Assembly: GCA_025331125.1 (NCBI GenBank)
Contig: JAOALB010000114.1
Span: 124,001 to 188,000 of the forward strand
From: Mycogone perniciosa
Lineage: Eukaryota; Ascomycota; Sordariomycetes; Hypocreales; Hypocreaceae
DNA: 64,000 bases
Direction of reading: 5' to 3'
Shown here: positions 22,010 through 34,301 of the stretch, piece by piece
Layout of the letters: the number at the start of each line of letters is the position of its first letter
Position numbering within the stretch: the first letter of the stretch is position 1
The notes under the pieces: generated by a model
Told to the model about the DNA's origin: nothing
What the model saw: the letters and a program-made list of their open reading frames with translations, nothing else
Databases searched by the model: none
Position numbers and translations under genes: made by a program

Positions 22010-25000
22010 TCAAGCAGCTATGGGATTATCTTCAACTGCCATGGCATCTCCGCTATGCTCCGTCTGGGGACTCTCCTCAACTGTTATGGGATTGCCTTGA
22101 ACCATGGCATCCCCGCTAGGCTCTGTCCCTAAACTCCCTCCACGCGCCAGAATCCTCTCCTCTAGCAGTTTCACAACAGCCTCGCGTCGGTAGCTATGAG
22201 CCCAATCCAAGGGCGTCATGTCAAACTTGTCTCGAACATCGATGCAAGCATTTTTGTCAAGGAGATACTTTACGATATGTTCGTGGCCGTGAACCGCCGC
22301 AAGAAGGAGAGGCGTCGAGCCATGTGTGAGTCTCGTTTCCACCTCGGCGCCATGTTCGAAAAGCAGCTTCACGATTTCAAAATAGTCCCTCTCGATTGCC
22401 AGCGGCAGTGCAAGCCTTCCATCACGATGCACCGATTTGTGATCAGCTCCGAGTTCGAGTAGCTGTTTTACCGCGGCCGTTTGACAGTTTTCGACGGCGA
22501 TCATGAGAGGCGATGTAAGCTTTTTGTCGCCTCTGTTGATATCAACCTGTTGGGTTTTGAACAACATCTTAATGATAACGTCATTCCCTTTCATTGCTGC
22601 GAAATGCAATGGAGTCCAGTGGTTTTCATCTGTTTCCTCCAGATGCGCGCCTACCTCGATCAAACGCTCGAGGTGTGGTCGATGATCCAGCTCGGCACAG
22701 AAAGAAACCGCTGTTCTGCCTTCCGGATCTTGATTGTTCGGGTTTACTTTCATCTCCAAGAGTGCATCCATAACCTCTATCCAGCCATTCCGAGCAGCAT
22801 TCACAAGTGCCGACTTTTCAGTCCAATGTTCAAAGTAAGTACTAGGGGGGGAAAGAGAGGCAGCGTTAAGGAAGCATAAAAAGAATAATGACCGGACCCG
22901 GTATTTGTCTCTAACAGCCAATACGAATTCGACCTTGGAAATAATCTTGTGCTCCAATTTGTCATTACTTGTATGATACTCGCGCATCATCTTTGCAACC
23001 TGAATGTACCGGTTGAGGGTGGCGTTGGAGTCTCCATATGCCCTTTCCATCCACTGAATCCCAGCCTGGGCGAAGTCTTGTCTCTCGTCATCGAGGATCT
23101 GCGCCATAGACCAACGATATAGTTCACCAAGAGCCCGGATAGCTACGGTGAAATTGGTCTCTTCGTCAGCCTCTTCGTCGGTCCCATCCCTGGCCTCCTC
23201 GGTCTGGTCCGAAGAGCGTCTAGAGGAGTAATATTGACAAGCCCATTGCAACACAACCTCTGCTCGCTTCCATTCCCCCTTATGCCGATAGTCATCCGCC
23301 CGTCTCGTTAGGGTTAGCAGCAGATCCTCATCGCGGGGGCGTAGCTGAGCCCTGAACGGGGGAATGATACATGCTATGGCGTGCGCATGCGTGCCTAGTC
23401 CGCTCTCCACAAATGCCGTTGCGAGGTCGGTAACGGCTGTGTTCTCGAGGCGAATGTTGCCATCAACTTCGATAACACTGGTTTTATCCATGCTCCGCCA
23501 CCTGAAGCTGGCCAACGACCGTAACAAAGCAATGTATAGGTCCTGGGTACACACATCAAGTAGTGAATACTCCGCGGGATCTATCCGAAACGACTGGATT
23601 TGAACCGTCTTGGAACGTTGGTCTTTCGGCAGTTCGTACACTAGACTCCATCCACAGAACCGTTGGAAATGCTGTGGGGATCGATCTGATTCCTTATACA
23701 GTTCTAGGGTGTCTTCGGCGCCGACCACAGGCCTCCATAGATCAGTGAGGCTATGCGTATAGCCATTTTGGGCTTTGAGAGACTTTTTGGGGTATCGCAC
23801 ACTGTTAGTGCCTAGCCAGACGCCCATCTCCATATCGATGTTAATCTCGTTGTTTCCCGCGGATATAATCCTCATCATATCAACGTTGCGTGTCTTGCTC
23901 GGAGCAATTCCAGTGCCATCTGTGCTAGGGATGGATTCCTTCAAGACCATGGACCACAACCATAGACCCAAAATTGCCTCCAGTCGCGCAGAGTCAATAC
24001 TCCAGCTGATTTGAGCCTGGTCGGCTGGGGGCTTAATTACAACACTGACGCGTTGCTCCCCGTGAGGAATGACAGCCTTCACTCTCAGCTCAATAGGCTT
24101 TTTGTTTGCGTGGTCTTGTAAAAGACTTCCTGCCGCTCGACAAATTGCTGTCGCCAGTTTTTTGGCATTGGCGCGCACTTTGACTCTCATCTTTCCAGGG
24201 CTGACAGTCCAGGTCCTTGTAAAGGGAAAGGTGGCCAGTGAGATGAGAAAGACGGACTCGATTCAGGAATAGCTGGTCATAATCCACAACGCATTTCCCC
24301 TTCTGAGAGTGACCTTCGCAATCAGAGCCTGGGGGCTTATGAATCTGAGACTCGTTAGTCCCTTGGACCCGTCCATCGATTTCCACAGCTTCGTCATGCT
24401 GTCCGGTGATGTGCCAGAATAGCGTATCCCCAGGTCTCGGTTGGGTCTTCGTCTTCTCGGATAGAGACGAACCGCGACTTTGTATAGAAGAGGTATCATT
24501 CTGCGACTGGCGCTGTGAGTCCTGTCGAGAAATCTCAAAGGCCTGCCAGTCAAGCTCATGACCTGCAACCAGGTCGGGGCAGTTTGCAAGACTGTTGCCA
24601 TCCCTATTCAAGCGCTGCATGCGCAGGGCACCCCGAAGAGCGCTCATGATCACCGTGATGCCCAGCTGTGCGATGGAAACCCAAGCATTCAACCCTCTTA
24701 GACCGATAAATTGAGCGATGTAGCCCGCAAGCACAAGAGAAACTGCAAAAAAAGTGTGAATCTGAAAGTTATGGTTGAAATCCTTGGTCGAGGATATCCA
24801 GTCTTGAAGCGGTTCCTTTGTATCCGAGTACGCAAAGGAGTCGAAGCTTTGGTCGCCAATAACTTGGGGCCCAGGTTGAAGCCAAAAGAGTGTCTCTGGA
24901 GATTCCGTTTTCTTCCGGTGATAATATAGTTCATTTGTCGTCTGTCCAATGAGGGCCGCACAACTCCATGCACCGAAGCAGAGAGTAACAGTGCCTGCGA

Positions 25001-25709
25001 TGAAGATGCCTGGTGCATAGTTCTTGGAGGCTGGATTATCTGAGTGTATGTTCCAGCCAAGTAGCCAAACGGCGGTGCCTGCGAACACCATAATTCCAGA
25101 CTGAAGGACAAACCCAATCACAGCAACGGTATAGAATACCCATTCGGGTTGCCTTTTGATACCGACATTTAAGGAGAGATTCGGCTTTGGTGCAAATGCA
25201 ACGGACTTCTTGGTAGATGTGCTGCTATGGTCATCAACTTTGGCCCAACCACAGTTAGCCGTATCTGCAGTGTCTTCGAGATATCGGCGAAATAAATGTA
25301 GCCTTGGTCGGGATTCATCGACTCGCTGGGACGAGGTGTTGCATGAAGGGAGGTAAACGAGCTCGAGGATATCGGGTCGGCCCAACACACGGGTAATCCC
25401 ACCCTTGTTGAACAGCTCACACACGTCGCGACTCGTAGAAGTGCACAGCTCAGCTTCGATAACACCTTCACCTTCCTGGGCGCGACCAACGAAAGCTCGA
25501 AGTGATGATGTACCGCAAACCCGAATAACAGAGACCATAGTGGTTATGATGCCAATTGGGGCCATAGCAAAGATGAAGTAATCCAGGAATGACGTGCTCT
25601 CACTGAGATATTGCCGGGTCATGGCCTCGCCAAAAAGGGCCAGAAGGGGCCCCAGATCGGAGGCCAGGTTGTTAGAGAAATCGGATAGATCATCGCTCCC
25701 CATAGGCAC
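22010..25709 (-). pseudogene. Membrane-anchored ankyrin-repeat protein, interrupted by a frameshift
   Basis: Reads as one ~1,200-residue protein in two frames. The first frame (25709..~24190) has a hydrophobic N-terminal region with about four membrane segments. It also has the conserved signature of this fungal family around EAELCTSTSRDVCELFNKGG and RVLGRPDILELVY. The second frame (~24190..22010) has a central domain and then about seven ankyrin repeats (e.g. HWTPLHFAAMKGND, GSTPLLLAAVHGHEHIVKYLL). The tail carries two copies of a SGDAM...NPI motif. At 24180-24195 the frame moves by one base in the middle of WKDE / VKVRANAKK. No GT-AG intron with matching phase and no stop inside the exon could be found there. 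The alternatives are a real mutation, a sequencing error, or two separate genes. Accessory families of this kind are often linked to non-self or stress roles in fungi; function unknown. Confidence 0.7.
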
Positions 25710-26900
25710 GATTTCTCAGTCCCAGACTTCTTAGCTTTCTACAGATGGCCCAAGTTAATAGGTTCCCATCGACCTCTGTCCGGTGTGCTTTTTCTCAGGA
25801 TCATACTGAGACAAAATAAAGACAGCGCTCTCGCGGGTCAGTTGGCAGCCTGAAAATGAGGCTGTACACATCGAAGGGCCCCATAACAGACCGCATTTGA
25901 CGTTGGTAGGGCGTTTTTTTTCAGCGGACCTCTTAGAATTATGAAACATCCATTCATTGGACATTTCTGTATGCGGCAGCTTGCATGCTGTGGAGAGTGA
26001 AAGAGGGGCGGCGCTTAATGATACCAGGGGGTGTCAACGAGTCCATGACAGTGTTTGTAGAACCCCAGTCAGATGGAAAAGCGCCCTTGCCATGATGGAG
26101 AAGGGGTTTGAGATGTGTTAAAACGACTGTGTATTGAAGTCTCCATCAATACATGTGTCAGGTGCTCTGTATCTTTAGCCACACGACTCCTCTTGGCTGG
26201 TCTGTTCGTCGATTCGATTTGGGTCTCAGTGTTCCCGCCTGTTTGGAGCTTCTTGTTTGATTGACTTGCTCCAGGGCAGAAAGCCAAGCAAGAGAAGCCC
26301 CGAGAAAGATCAGATCGACCGTAAACATCACTCCGTGGTCTTCCCGTTGCACGCAAGGTTTCCATCATGCCCCTTGCCCTGCTCCATAAGGCCATCTTCA
26401 ACACCCTTGTCTCGGATAGTGATGCGGTGGAGCTCCGTCATCACGGACTCAATTTTTCCCACAGTCCAGTCTCCCTTTTCCGTCCTTGAAATATGGAGTA
26501 TAGTCAATGGAGTAGTATAACAGACATCGATGCTCGCCCAAGTGCCACGCGTGTCTCTCACCAACCTAATCGAAGCCCTTCTCTGGTTGACTCGCAAAAT
26601 TTCAGTGACATTTACCATTGCCTGGGGAAACGGGGAAACGCTTCCATGAGCCCTGCCGCCCCCTCCCCTGCATTCGTATAGATGAAAGAGGCGGCTTAGC
26701 GACGGCCGCTTGTCTGCGACCCAACAGCATTACCACTGTGGTCTAGATTCATGGTGGTCTGCCGGTTTAATGGTTGCAACAGTATTTTACGCGAGGTCAT
26801 TCATAAGCCTACATCTTCCACCCGGGATAATTGACACAATCTTGCCATTGTCCATGATTCATCCAGCTCTGCCCTACCACAAGAAGCAAACAAACAGCCA
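25710..26900. other. Divergent region between ankyrin and GHKL genes
   Basis: 1.2 kb separating two large divergent accessory genes. It contains a protein-like minus-strand open frame at 26328..26618 (separate entry). The rest shows nothing supportable. Confidence 0.5.
26328..26618 (-). CDS. Hypothetical protein or exon
   Basis: A 96-codon frame with protein-like composition (TTPLTILHISRTEKGDWTVG, KIESVMTELHRI). Downstream, in another frame, a hydrophobic stretch (VDLIFLGASLAWLSAL, about 26265-26315) could be a further exon after an intron or frameshift. No family recognised. It sits between two divergent accessory genes and may be a third member of that locus or a remnant. Confidence 0.3.
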   Translation of the reverse strand: MVNVTEILRVNQRRASIRLVRDTRGTWASIDVCYTTPLTILHISRTEKGDWTVGKIESVMTELHRITIRDKGVEDGLMEQGKGHDGNLACNGKTTE

Positions 26901-29900
26901 ATGGCTATCCCCAGCGACCGCCAAAGCGCACAGGAGCTTGTACGCCAGATTACAAGAGATCATGGCTATCTCAGCGCCGAGAAGTTTCAGCAGATAGGCG
27001 ACCCAATCCTCCGCCGCGAGATTGAAGAAGCATTTATGCAAAAGGACCTGTTGATCGGATCTACCGTAATTACGTATGATAGTATCGCTTCCCCATGAGA
27101 TCATTTGACCACAGCTCTAACGCCGCGGCGACAGACTAGCGAAGAATTTATACTCGAGCAAGGCCCGTTTCGTCTTCGAGCTGCTCCAGAATGCCGACGA
27201 CAACAGCTATACTAAAGCTAAGGAGTTGGGAGATGTGCCGTATGTCTCGTTTCGTGTATATCCTCTCCAGGTTGTGCTGGAATGCAATGAGGATGGATTC
27301 GCGAAGAAGAACCTGGAGGCCATCTGTTCTGTCGGCCAGAGCTCCAAGACTGCAGCCCAGGGGTACATTGGAGAAAAGGGCATAGGCTTTAAGTCTGTCT
27401 TCATCGCAGCTCATAAGGTCTATATCCAGTCCGGTGCCTTCTTTTTCTCCTTTGCCCATAAGAATGGGCAATCGGGCATGGGAATGATATCCCCGCAATG
27501 GGAGGACACCACAGAGGAGCTGGAGCCGCCTCTAACAAGGATCACACTGCACCTACACAATGATGGGGACTCTGAAATGCTAGCAGGGCTACATGATAGC
27601 ATTCGGAATCAATTCGCGGAGATTCAAGAGACTTTCCTCCTGTTTATGAGAAACCTGAGAAGAGTATATGTCGCCTTTTACGATCAACATGGGGAACAAA
27701 CGTCCTCAGTAACGTATTCGGCCGACAGACCAGAACCAAACCATGCTGCTGTTAAGACAACCAAGGTCGCTGATGGGTCTACACAAGAAGAGACCAAGTG
27801 CTACCATGTCACCACGCACGAAGTGACAAACCTCGCCAGAAACGAGAATCGTACTTACTCAAAAGACGAAGAAACATCCCGTGCATATTCCAAGTCTCAA
27901 ATCGTCCTCGCTTTTCCTCTCTCTGGGGCCTCAGTTCCCATTATCGAGAAACAGAACTTGTTTGTTTTCCTCCCAGTACGACCAGTGGGGTTTAACTTCA
28001 TCATCCAGGCCGATTTTGTCACTGATGCTAGCCGACAAGATGTCGTCAAGGATTCTCTGCGTAATAATGATCTCCTCGATGGCATATCTGATGCGTTTGC
28101 CAAGGCGATTCTGCAGTTCTGCGAGCTTGACAGCTTGAGATACAAATGGATGAGATACTTACCAGACAGGAACGACAAGAACTGGGGTCCACTCTGGCTC
28201 TCCTTGGTTGACAAGATTGCCGACCGCGTGAGCAAGACGGCTGTTTTGTATGGCCAGAAACGACCTGCTCGACGCTTTATCAGAAACCTTTGCCGCCTTA
28301 CGAATGCTGACCTAGATGAAGATGGAAAGCCCTTATTCGACGACGGGGATCCAGAGCAGATTATTTCGCAACGCTACATCAAAAGAGATCTCGACCTCCT
28401 GAGTAACTATGGACTCCAGTATGCTTACTTTTCTAATACTGTTGAGTGGCTACGAAAAGACCTCGAACAGGGCGAACTGTCTCGAATGATGTCACCCAGA
28501 ACAAGTGAAAACTGGCATACGCGAGCAGCAAAGCTTCTAAGTCTTCCATTTACTAAGGGGTGGGATGCGCGTATTGCAGAGCTGAAAAACCTGCATCTTT
28601 TGCCTCTTAAAGGTGGCACCTGGGTCTCTGCGTCGTCCGGCCCCGTTTATTTTGCATATTCGAATGGGATGGATATACCTTTGGACGTGGATCTACGCCT
28701 AATCTCCATGGGTGTGACAAACCCTCACAGATTAACACTATTCAAGCACTTGGGGGTGAAGACCGCTTCAGAAAGCCTTGTGCGAAAGAAAATCCTGCAG
28801 AGGTACCCCCTGTTCAAAGGACAAGCAAGTGCGCTTCAGGTTGCCCTCGAAACATCGAAACATCATCTGAAGTTCCTTTATGAGACGGAGCACTTGAAAG
28901 ACGATGACGAGCCTGCTTACTCATGTCTGACAATTCATGATCGCCAAGGGATCCAATGCCAACCAGGATCGACTTATATGTATATTACCAATGCCGAAAG
29001 TTATGGGCCTTGGGAGCTGCTACGAAAAACCGATCCAGGACCAAAGCCAGGAGACGGTGCACCAGGATATGCTGAGCATGATGTTAGGTTCGTCAACGAA
29101 GCGTATTTCACAAATAGTCCCTCACCTCCTCCAGACCAAAAGCTCACGTGGTTGGAGTGGTTTCACGCCGAGCTAGATGTAGAAAAATACATCACGTTCG
29201 ACCACAAAAAGGTGCTCGAAGGCGCTGCAAAATACTTGCAGGAGTATAGACCAGAGAAATTCCTTGGTGCTCTTTGCATTTGGCATCAAGACCGGGATTT
29301 TTTTCACGAGAGATCATTGATCATCTTCGAGAGACGGAGATTCTCTGCCGAGGTAATCGTCGCGCCTTGCTGAAGGATGCCTATTTCCCCACAGAAGAGC
29401 TGGAGCGGCGTGTTGAACGGTTCATTGAGCCTGGAACCTTTTTCCCGTGGCTTTGGCTAGATACAGAAACCACTCATGATGCCATTCCGTCTGAGTGGAA
29501 GGACCTGTTGAAGCAACTTGGGGTCGGAATTCCTGTGAAAGATCTTGATATTGCTCTGGACATGCTGAAATACTCCCTTGATGCCTTCCCGAGCACGACT
29601 CCTTCGCAATCTAGAGAAAGATTGTTTGATCTATATCACCACATCCAATCAAAATACCGAGAGGACAACAACCAAGGGGAAGCAAGGGAAAAGATTAGGT
29701 ATGCAATAAACAAGTCTCTCTACATCTCCATGTATCCTAACGTTCATAGGGTCATTTTCTCCGAAAGAAAGTGCATCTATATCCCGCTCTCTCCAACCCA
29801 TTGCACTTGGGCTTTCCCAAGCGATTGCGTGTGGGAAGCACCCCAAGAGATGAAGACAAAATTTGCCTTACAGCGGCTCTATGAGCCGTGTCTTCGCTTG

Positions 29901-32307
29901 GACGGTGCAGACAGCTCCTCTCTGACCTACTTCTTCACGTCCATCCTGGGGATTACAGACTGTACTTGGGAAACTTATGTTGGTGAACTAAAGGAGCTCA
30001 AAGAGGCCGGTTGCCTCGATATTGACACAATCACCGTCATATATAGAGCGTTGAATGCTTTCCGGCAGACAATCAGTTCTGACAGCGAGAAGGACATCAA
30101 GTAAGTGGGCGGAGTCAATGGAGATTATCCCACCCCTTCCCGATAGTATTGCTAACTTGGCTTTCAGGAGCGCTTTCGAGAACGATGCGCTCATTTACGT
30201 CCCTTCTGATGATGGGCCGGCATGGCATAAGGTGTCACAGTGTGTGTGGTCTAGGGCAGCCAGATTAAGAGGAAGGGTCTCGCTCAACGAGGAGTACGCA
30301 GATCTGGAAGAGTTATTCGTGGGGTTCCTTGGCATCAAACCGGTGGACCTGCTCATGGCTATCGATGAACTGAAAGAAGCGGGTAACCGGCGGCCCATTT
30401 CAGTGGAGGAGGTGACGGAATCTATATGGACCGTAAACTCACTGCTCTCAACAGAGTCGACTCTTCCGGATCCGCGGGCCATAATGGCGAGCAATGTCTT
30501 CCCTCATACACCCCATTGGAGTAGTCATTTGTGTGTCAGCGACTACCGAATTCTTTGTCCGAGACCGTGGGACACTCGCGCAATCCTTTGCCGGTAAGGT
30601 GAAGTTCCTCAACTTCTCTCTGGAAAAGGTCGTCCAGCTCCGGCCCTTTCTCAAATGGACTGGCCTTCATAACCGATGTCTGTCACTTTGCGTGAGAGAG
30701 AGTACCTCGTTCCACGGCAGAGACGCTATGCCGATCTCAAACCTGAAACGGCAGATTCGAAACCGAGCTTATGCTCTTCTTAGGTTGGTGCAACGTATTA
30801 TGTGGTTTGATCCCAGAGCATACTGAATGACACATTCACAGAGTCGCTTCCCACTTCGACAGTCCTCGTACCCAATCCAACCGAGATTTACATTCGTTTT
30901 ACCAAGAGTTAAGAAACGTACAGATCCGTGGGACGGACGGAATATCGTCCATCTTTCATGTCTCTCAGGATGGGGTATCCCACGATGTTGAAGGCAAGAA
31001 AACTACGCTCTTCATGGATGAGCATGAATCGGGTTTAAGGATCTATATGCCGCGGAATGAAGACGATCAAGAATACACGTTTACCAAGTTGCTTGCGCAG
31101 AGACTCTTTGAGTGGATGATGAAGGATCAATCGCCACAGGGATCCACAGGGGTCAATAAGGACGGAATCAATGCAACGAGAGACGTCTTGCTCGCCCCGC
31201 GTACAAGGCTAGCCACAGCCCTAGATGACAATGGCATAGCCACTCTCGATACTGTGGATCTGGACGAAGAGGATCCTTCCGAAAGCGAATCACCCGCGAC
31301 GCCTCAAGGAGCTGCCGATGCGCCTCTTGTTCGAGATGATAACGACCTGGGAACTGTGGGCACTCCCCCATCATCGACGACAAGTCCGCCAGTGAATCTG
31401 CGCGAAGCCGCTGCCTCAAGTCAACACAGTTTCTCCTTGGCGCAATCGAGACCTCGTCTCTACTCTACTGACTCATTGTCTTTGCCCATGCGGCCTGCTC
31501 TGCCGCCACAAACAGTGACCGGCGACCCGCAGTACGTGGCTCTCCTGAGCAAGGTGTTAACCGCAGCTAGAAGCAGTACTATTCCAAGTATGACTCGTCT
31601 GCGAGCCAGTCAAGCAAGCAGATACGACGGATCCCATTTGCGTCTCCATTATGACAGTCAGACCGAAAGGGACTGCAAAATCGGCGCCGCGGGTGAGCTT
31701 TACGTACGTTCACTGTTCTTCCTACGCACGCCCTGGATTCTACCTCGTGTCTAACAGACGTGTCACAGGTTTTCGAGTTACTATCTCATCTAGGGCTTCC
31801 GACTGGCCCCCTCCCCAACTTTTCCAGAGGCAACTGGAAGAGCAACATTCGGCGATACGTCAATGTGCATCCAGAATACTCCGATCTAGAGCCATGGAAT
31901 GGAACCGAGACTTCGGACATCGTTTACCCCGATTCCATGGGCGTGCTGACAGACCTTCTCATTAACAAGGGCTACCTTGGTCGGGATATGTCGGAGCGCA
32001 AGCCGAACTACTTGATCGAGGTCAAGACCACTGTCTCGTCATGTGAAACGCCTTTCTACATGAGTAAATATCAGTATGCAAGGGTGAGTCCTGGAAGAGC
32101 GTCAAACTTTGTACAACTGAATGACGCAGTCGCTAACACCACTCGTAGATGAAGCACAGTGATACAGTATATGCTATCTTCCGGGTGTACAATCTTGGTC
32201 GAGACGACATGGCGCTCCAGATCTACCTCGATCCAGAAGCACTGAGGGTATCCGAACAGTTGCTATTTACGGCTGAAACATGGTCAGTCGTGCCGGCAAA
32301 TGCATAA
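26901..32307 (+). pseudogene. GHKL-ATPase / NO VEIN-type protein with C-terminal DUF3883 domain, frameshifted
   Basis: Very large protein (~1,700 residues) with a Hsp90-like ATPase module at the N terminus and a PD-(D/E)XK-like domain at the C terminus. The start at 26901 is followed by an intron (27074..27134). The Bergerat fold is complete: N-box FELLQNADDN (E73, N77, D80 by count), G1 ECNEDGF, G2 GYIGEKGIGFKS. Further introns are 30101..30167, 30784..30841, 31704..31768 and 32084..32148, all GT-AG and in phase. The last exons carry CKIGAAGELY-VFELLSHLGLP, SDIVYPDS and YLIEVKTT, the NOV/DUF3883 signature with a D...EVK nuclease-like core. A Ser/Pro-rich linker lies at ~31260-31500. Two junctions (about 29270-29276 and 30502-30510) switch frame by one base with no usable intron, so the locus is probably a pseudogene or contains sequence errors. 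The role is unknown; the architecture recalls defence ATPase-nucleases. Confidence 0.75.
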
Positions 32308-33770
32308 GATGTATCTACAATGAAAGTATATACTATATGTATGTGTGCAAAGATCTGTCCGGGCTTGAATAGCTAGATTTTGTACGTACACATTACTATG
32401 ATAGCTGTTGATGAATCTCGAAAATTTTGATCCTAGTAGGGCAATAATGGCTCTTCCATCATGGTTACGAAGCCCGATGGAGTCTGAATTCCTCGTACTT
32501 CGTATCTTAACGGTCTCTTTATCCCGGAGTATTGTACCCGACGAAGCGGCTCCCCGTGGAATTCAGCCCCCAAAAGGGCGACTATTATACGAGAGCCCAC
32601 ATTCGATGCGGCAGTCTATTGGACTGCGCAGTAAATTATTCCACTCTCGCGTCTAATATTGGGCCTGGCGGGGATAAAACGGCAACAAAATTCAACGGCA
32701 AGATCTCCGTTGAAGAGTGTATTCCATCAAGAAGAGTTAAATTCTCCAAGTCTAGTCTGTATTTCTAGACGTGTGGCCGTGAAATGATGCTCAGTTGATG
32801 CCGTTACATACATATCAACTCCCCTTATACTACTACAAAATATGGTCGTCCAAACCTCTGCTCCTCCCATCAGACTTTGCACCGAGTGCCTCGCCAACCG
32901 ATCTCGCTAACAACTTGTATATATTTCTACCACACAATGTACAGTATCCCCTTCGTCGAAAACTAACGGAAGAAGAAGCAACTCTCCATTATCGGTGTAG
33001 CTTCGCAGCCATCTATAGCCTGTGGGGGGCAGGTCAATCCCATCGGCGCCTTAAAGCTTTGCTTGATATCTAACACAAGGTCAATCGACTTATCGTCTCT
33101 AAGCTCAGTCATGTAGGCTCGCCAGACTTTCCGGTTGCACCAAGATGAAGAATACCAACACTAACGGCCTACTGTTGTGCTCCTCAGTCTATCTCCTGGC
33201 GACCCGTACCGCCGCAATCGATCGTGCGTGTCCTCCGCAAGCGAACCGTCGTGTCTGTCCTGTCGACCTCGACCTAGAGACTCCAAGATTATCCAATTAG
33301 CTTTTACTAACAGCTAAAAAAATGTTCAATCGTGCCAGCAAATTCATAAGATCTAGTGGCCCACCTGTTGGAGATGCCCTCAACGCCAGAAGCGCCAAGA
33401 GCATGTTTCACTTGATCAGATGGACAAGGCTGCCGGCTTGATGGCTGACTTCCGGGCCAACAACTGTAGATTCAAAGCAACACGTAAGACCTGCCTGAAT
33501 TATTACGTGAGTTCCAGGTCCATCAAGGAATAGATATGTTACACAAACACGTGCAGTTGCATCTACACGTGACACATCCGTTTGTTTGCTCCTCAAAAGC
33601 AGCTTCACCGCATCGATTGCTTTCCCCTCCTTTCTTTCCTCTTTTAATAGTTCCATCATCATCGTCGTGAGTCGCTCAACCTGTTGAGCCTCACAAATAT
33701 CTCTATATACAGGATAAATACACAAGATCCAACAGCAAGAACGGCCTCCCCAATCCACCGCACTATCGAC
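32308..33770. other. Flank of the GHKL gene with a decayed 3' copy
   Basis: Mostly non-coding. A remnant of the GHKL gene's 3' end lies at 33264-33351 (separate entry). The rest has short unrelated open frames. Confidence 0.5.
33264..33351 (+). pseudogene. Mutated duplicate of the GHKL/DUF3883 gene 3' end
   Basis: Aligns by eye over its full length with 32224-32310, which encodes the last ~28 residues and stop of the GHKL gene. Shared blocks include ACCTCGA, TATCC, TTTAC and CGTGCC-GCAAAT-CATAAGAT. Several differences are G to A on this strand (e.g. GCTGAAAC to GCTAAAAA, CCGG to CCAG), the direction expected for repeat-induced point mutation. A TAG now interrupts the frame. Upstream similarity becomes unclear near 33264, though an ATGAAG at 33144 echoes the last exon's start. 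Confidence 0.65.
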
Positions 33771-34301
33771 ATGTCTGTTTGTATGTAGTCGATAGACCAG
33801 ATGACCACTGCACTCTGCTAACCACAGTGAGACAGCAGCACGCGAGATATTGGTTCGAGTCGTACGTCGTAGAGATCCTCTACGTCGACGAGCCAGACGA
33901 TCTCGACGATCTGCCCCAAGGCCCAACAGCTCGCAGAGAGTGAATCGCAACGCCGCTGCTACGAATGCCCGGCCTGTAAGTCGCCCCTATACCTGCTACA
34001 AAGTATTCTGCACTCCACTGACGAGATGTGCAAGGTGACTGTGCCCACGGCCGGCGATGGACGCGCTGACGGTGGAAGCGCTGATGGTGGAAGCGTGAAT
34101 GGTGGTGGTGAATGCCAGCACCCAACCTATGATCCACAGATGTGTATGTGTATGAACGATGAAAAATGGTTGGATAAGCTGTTGGAGGAGGTTGTGTTGA
34201 ACATGCCGCCCGATGTTGCGGCCCTGTTTATGCCTGACATGAGTGTGTTGGATGAGGCGTTTCAAGAGGTGTTCATCGGGAACACTACCAAGCGAGAGTA
34301 A
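33771..34301 (+). CDS. Hypothetical small protein (three exons, tentative)
   Basis: The final exon (about 34037..34301) begins after a GCAAG acceptor and encodes a Gly/Asp-rich repeat (DGGSADGGSVNGGG). An acidic, well-ordered helix-like stretch follows (WLDKLLEEVVLNMPPDVAALF). The exon before it (about 33829..33978) is Arg-rich (RRRDPLRRRARRSRRS) and ends at a good GTAAGT donor in the right phase. A first exon from the ATG at 33771 requires a weak GTAGTC donor. No family recognised. It lies just beyond the GHKL remnant and may be part of the same accessory block. Confidence 0.4.

Noticed and set aside
22850..22915. An intron inside the ankyrin gene (GTCCGG...CCCTAG)
   Set aside because: Removing it gives TAC TTA CTT TGA, a stop, while the unspliced frame stays open, so no intron was called.
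24090..24300. A GT-AG intron joining the two ankyrin frames
   Set aside because: Phase-compatible donors were absent or very weak, and conserved-looking residues lie right up to the shift on both sides; a frameshift is the simpler reading.
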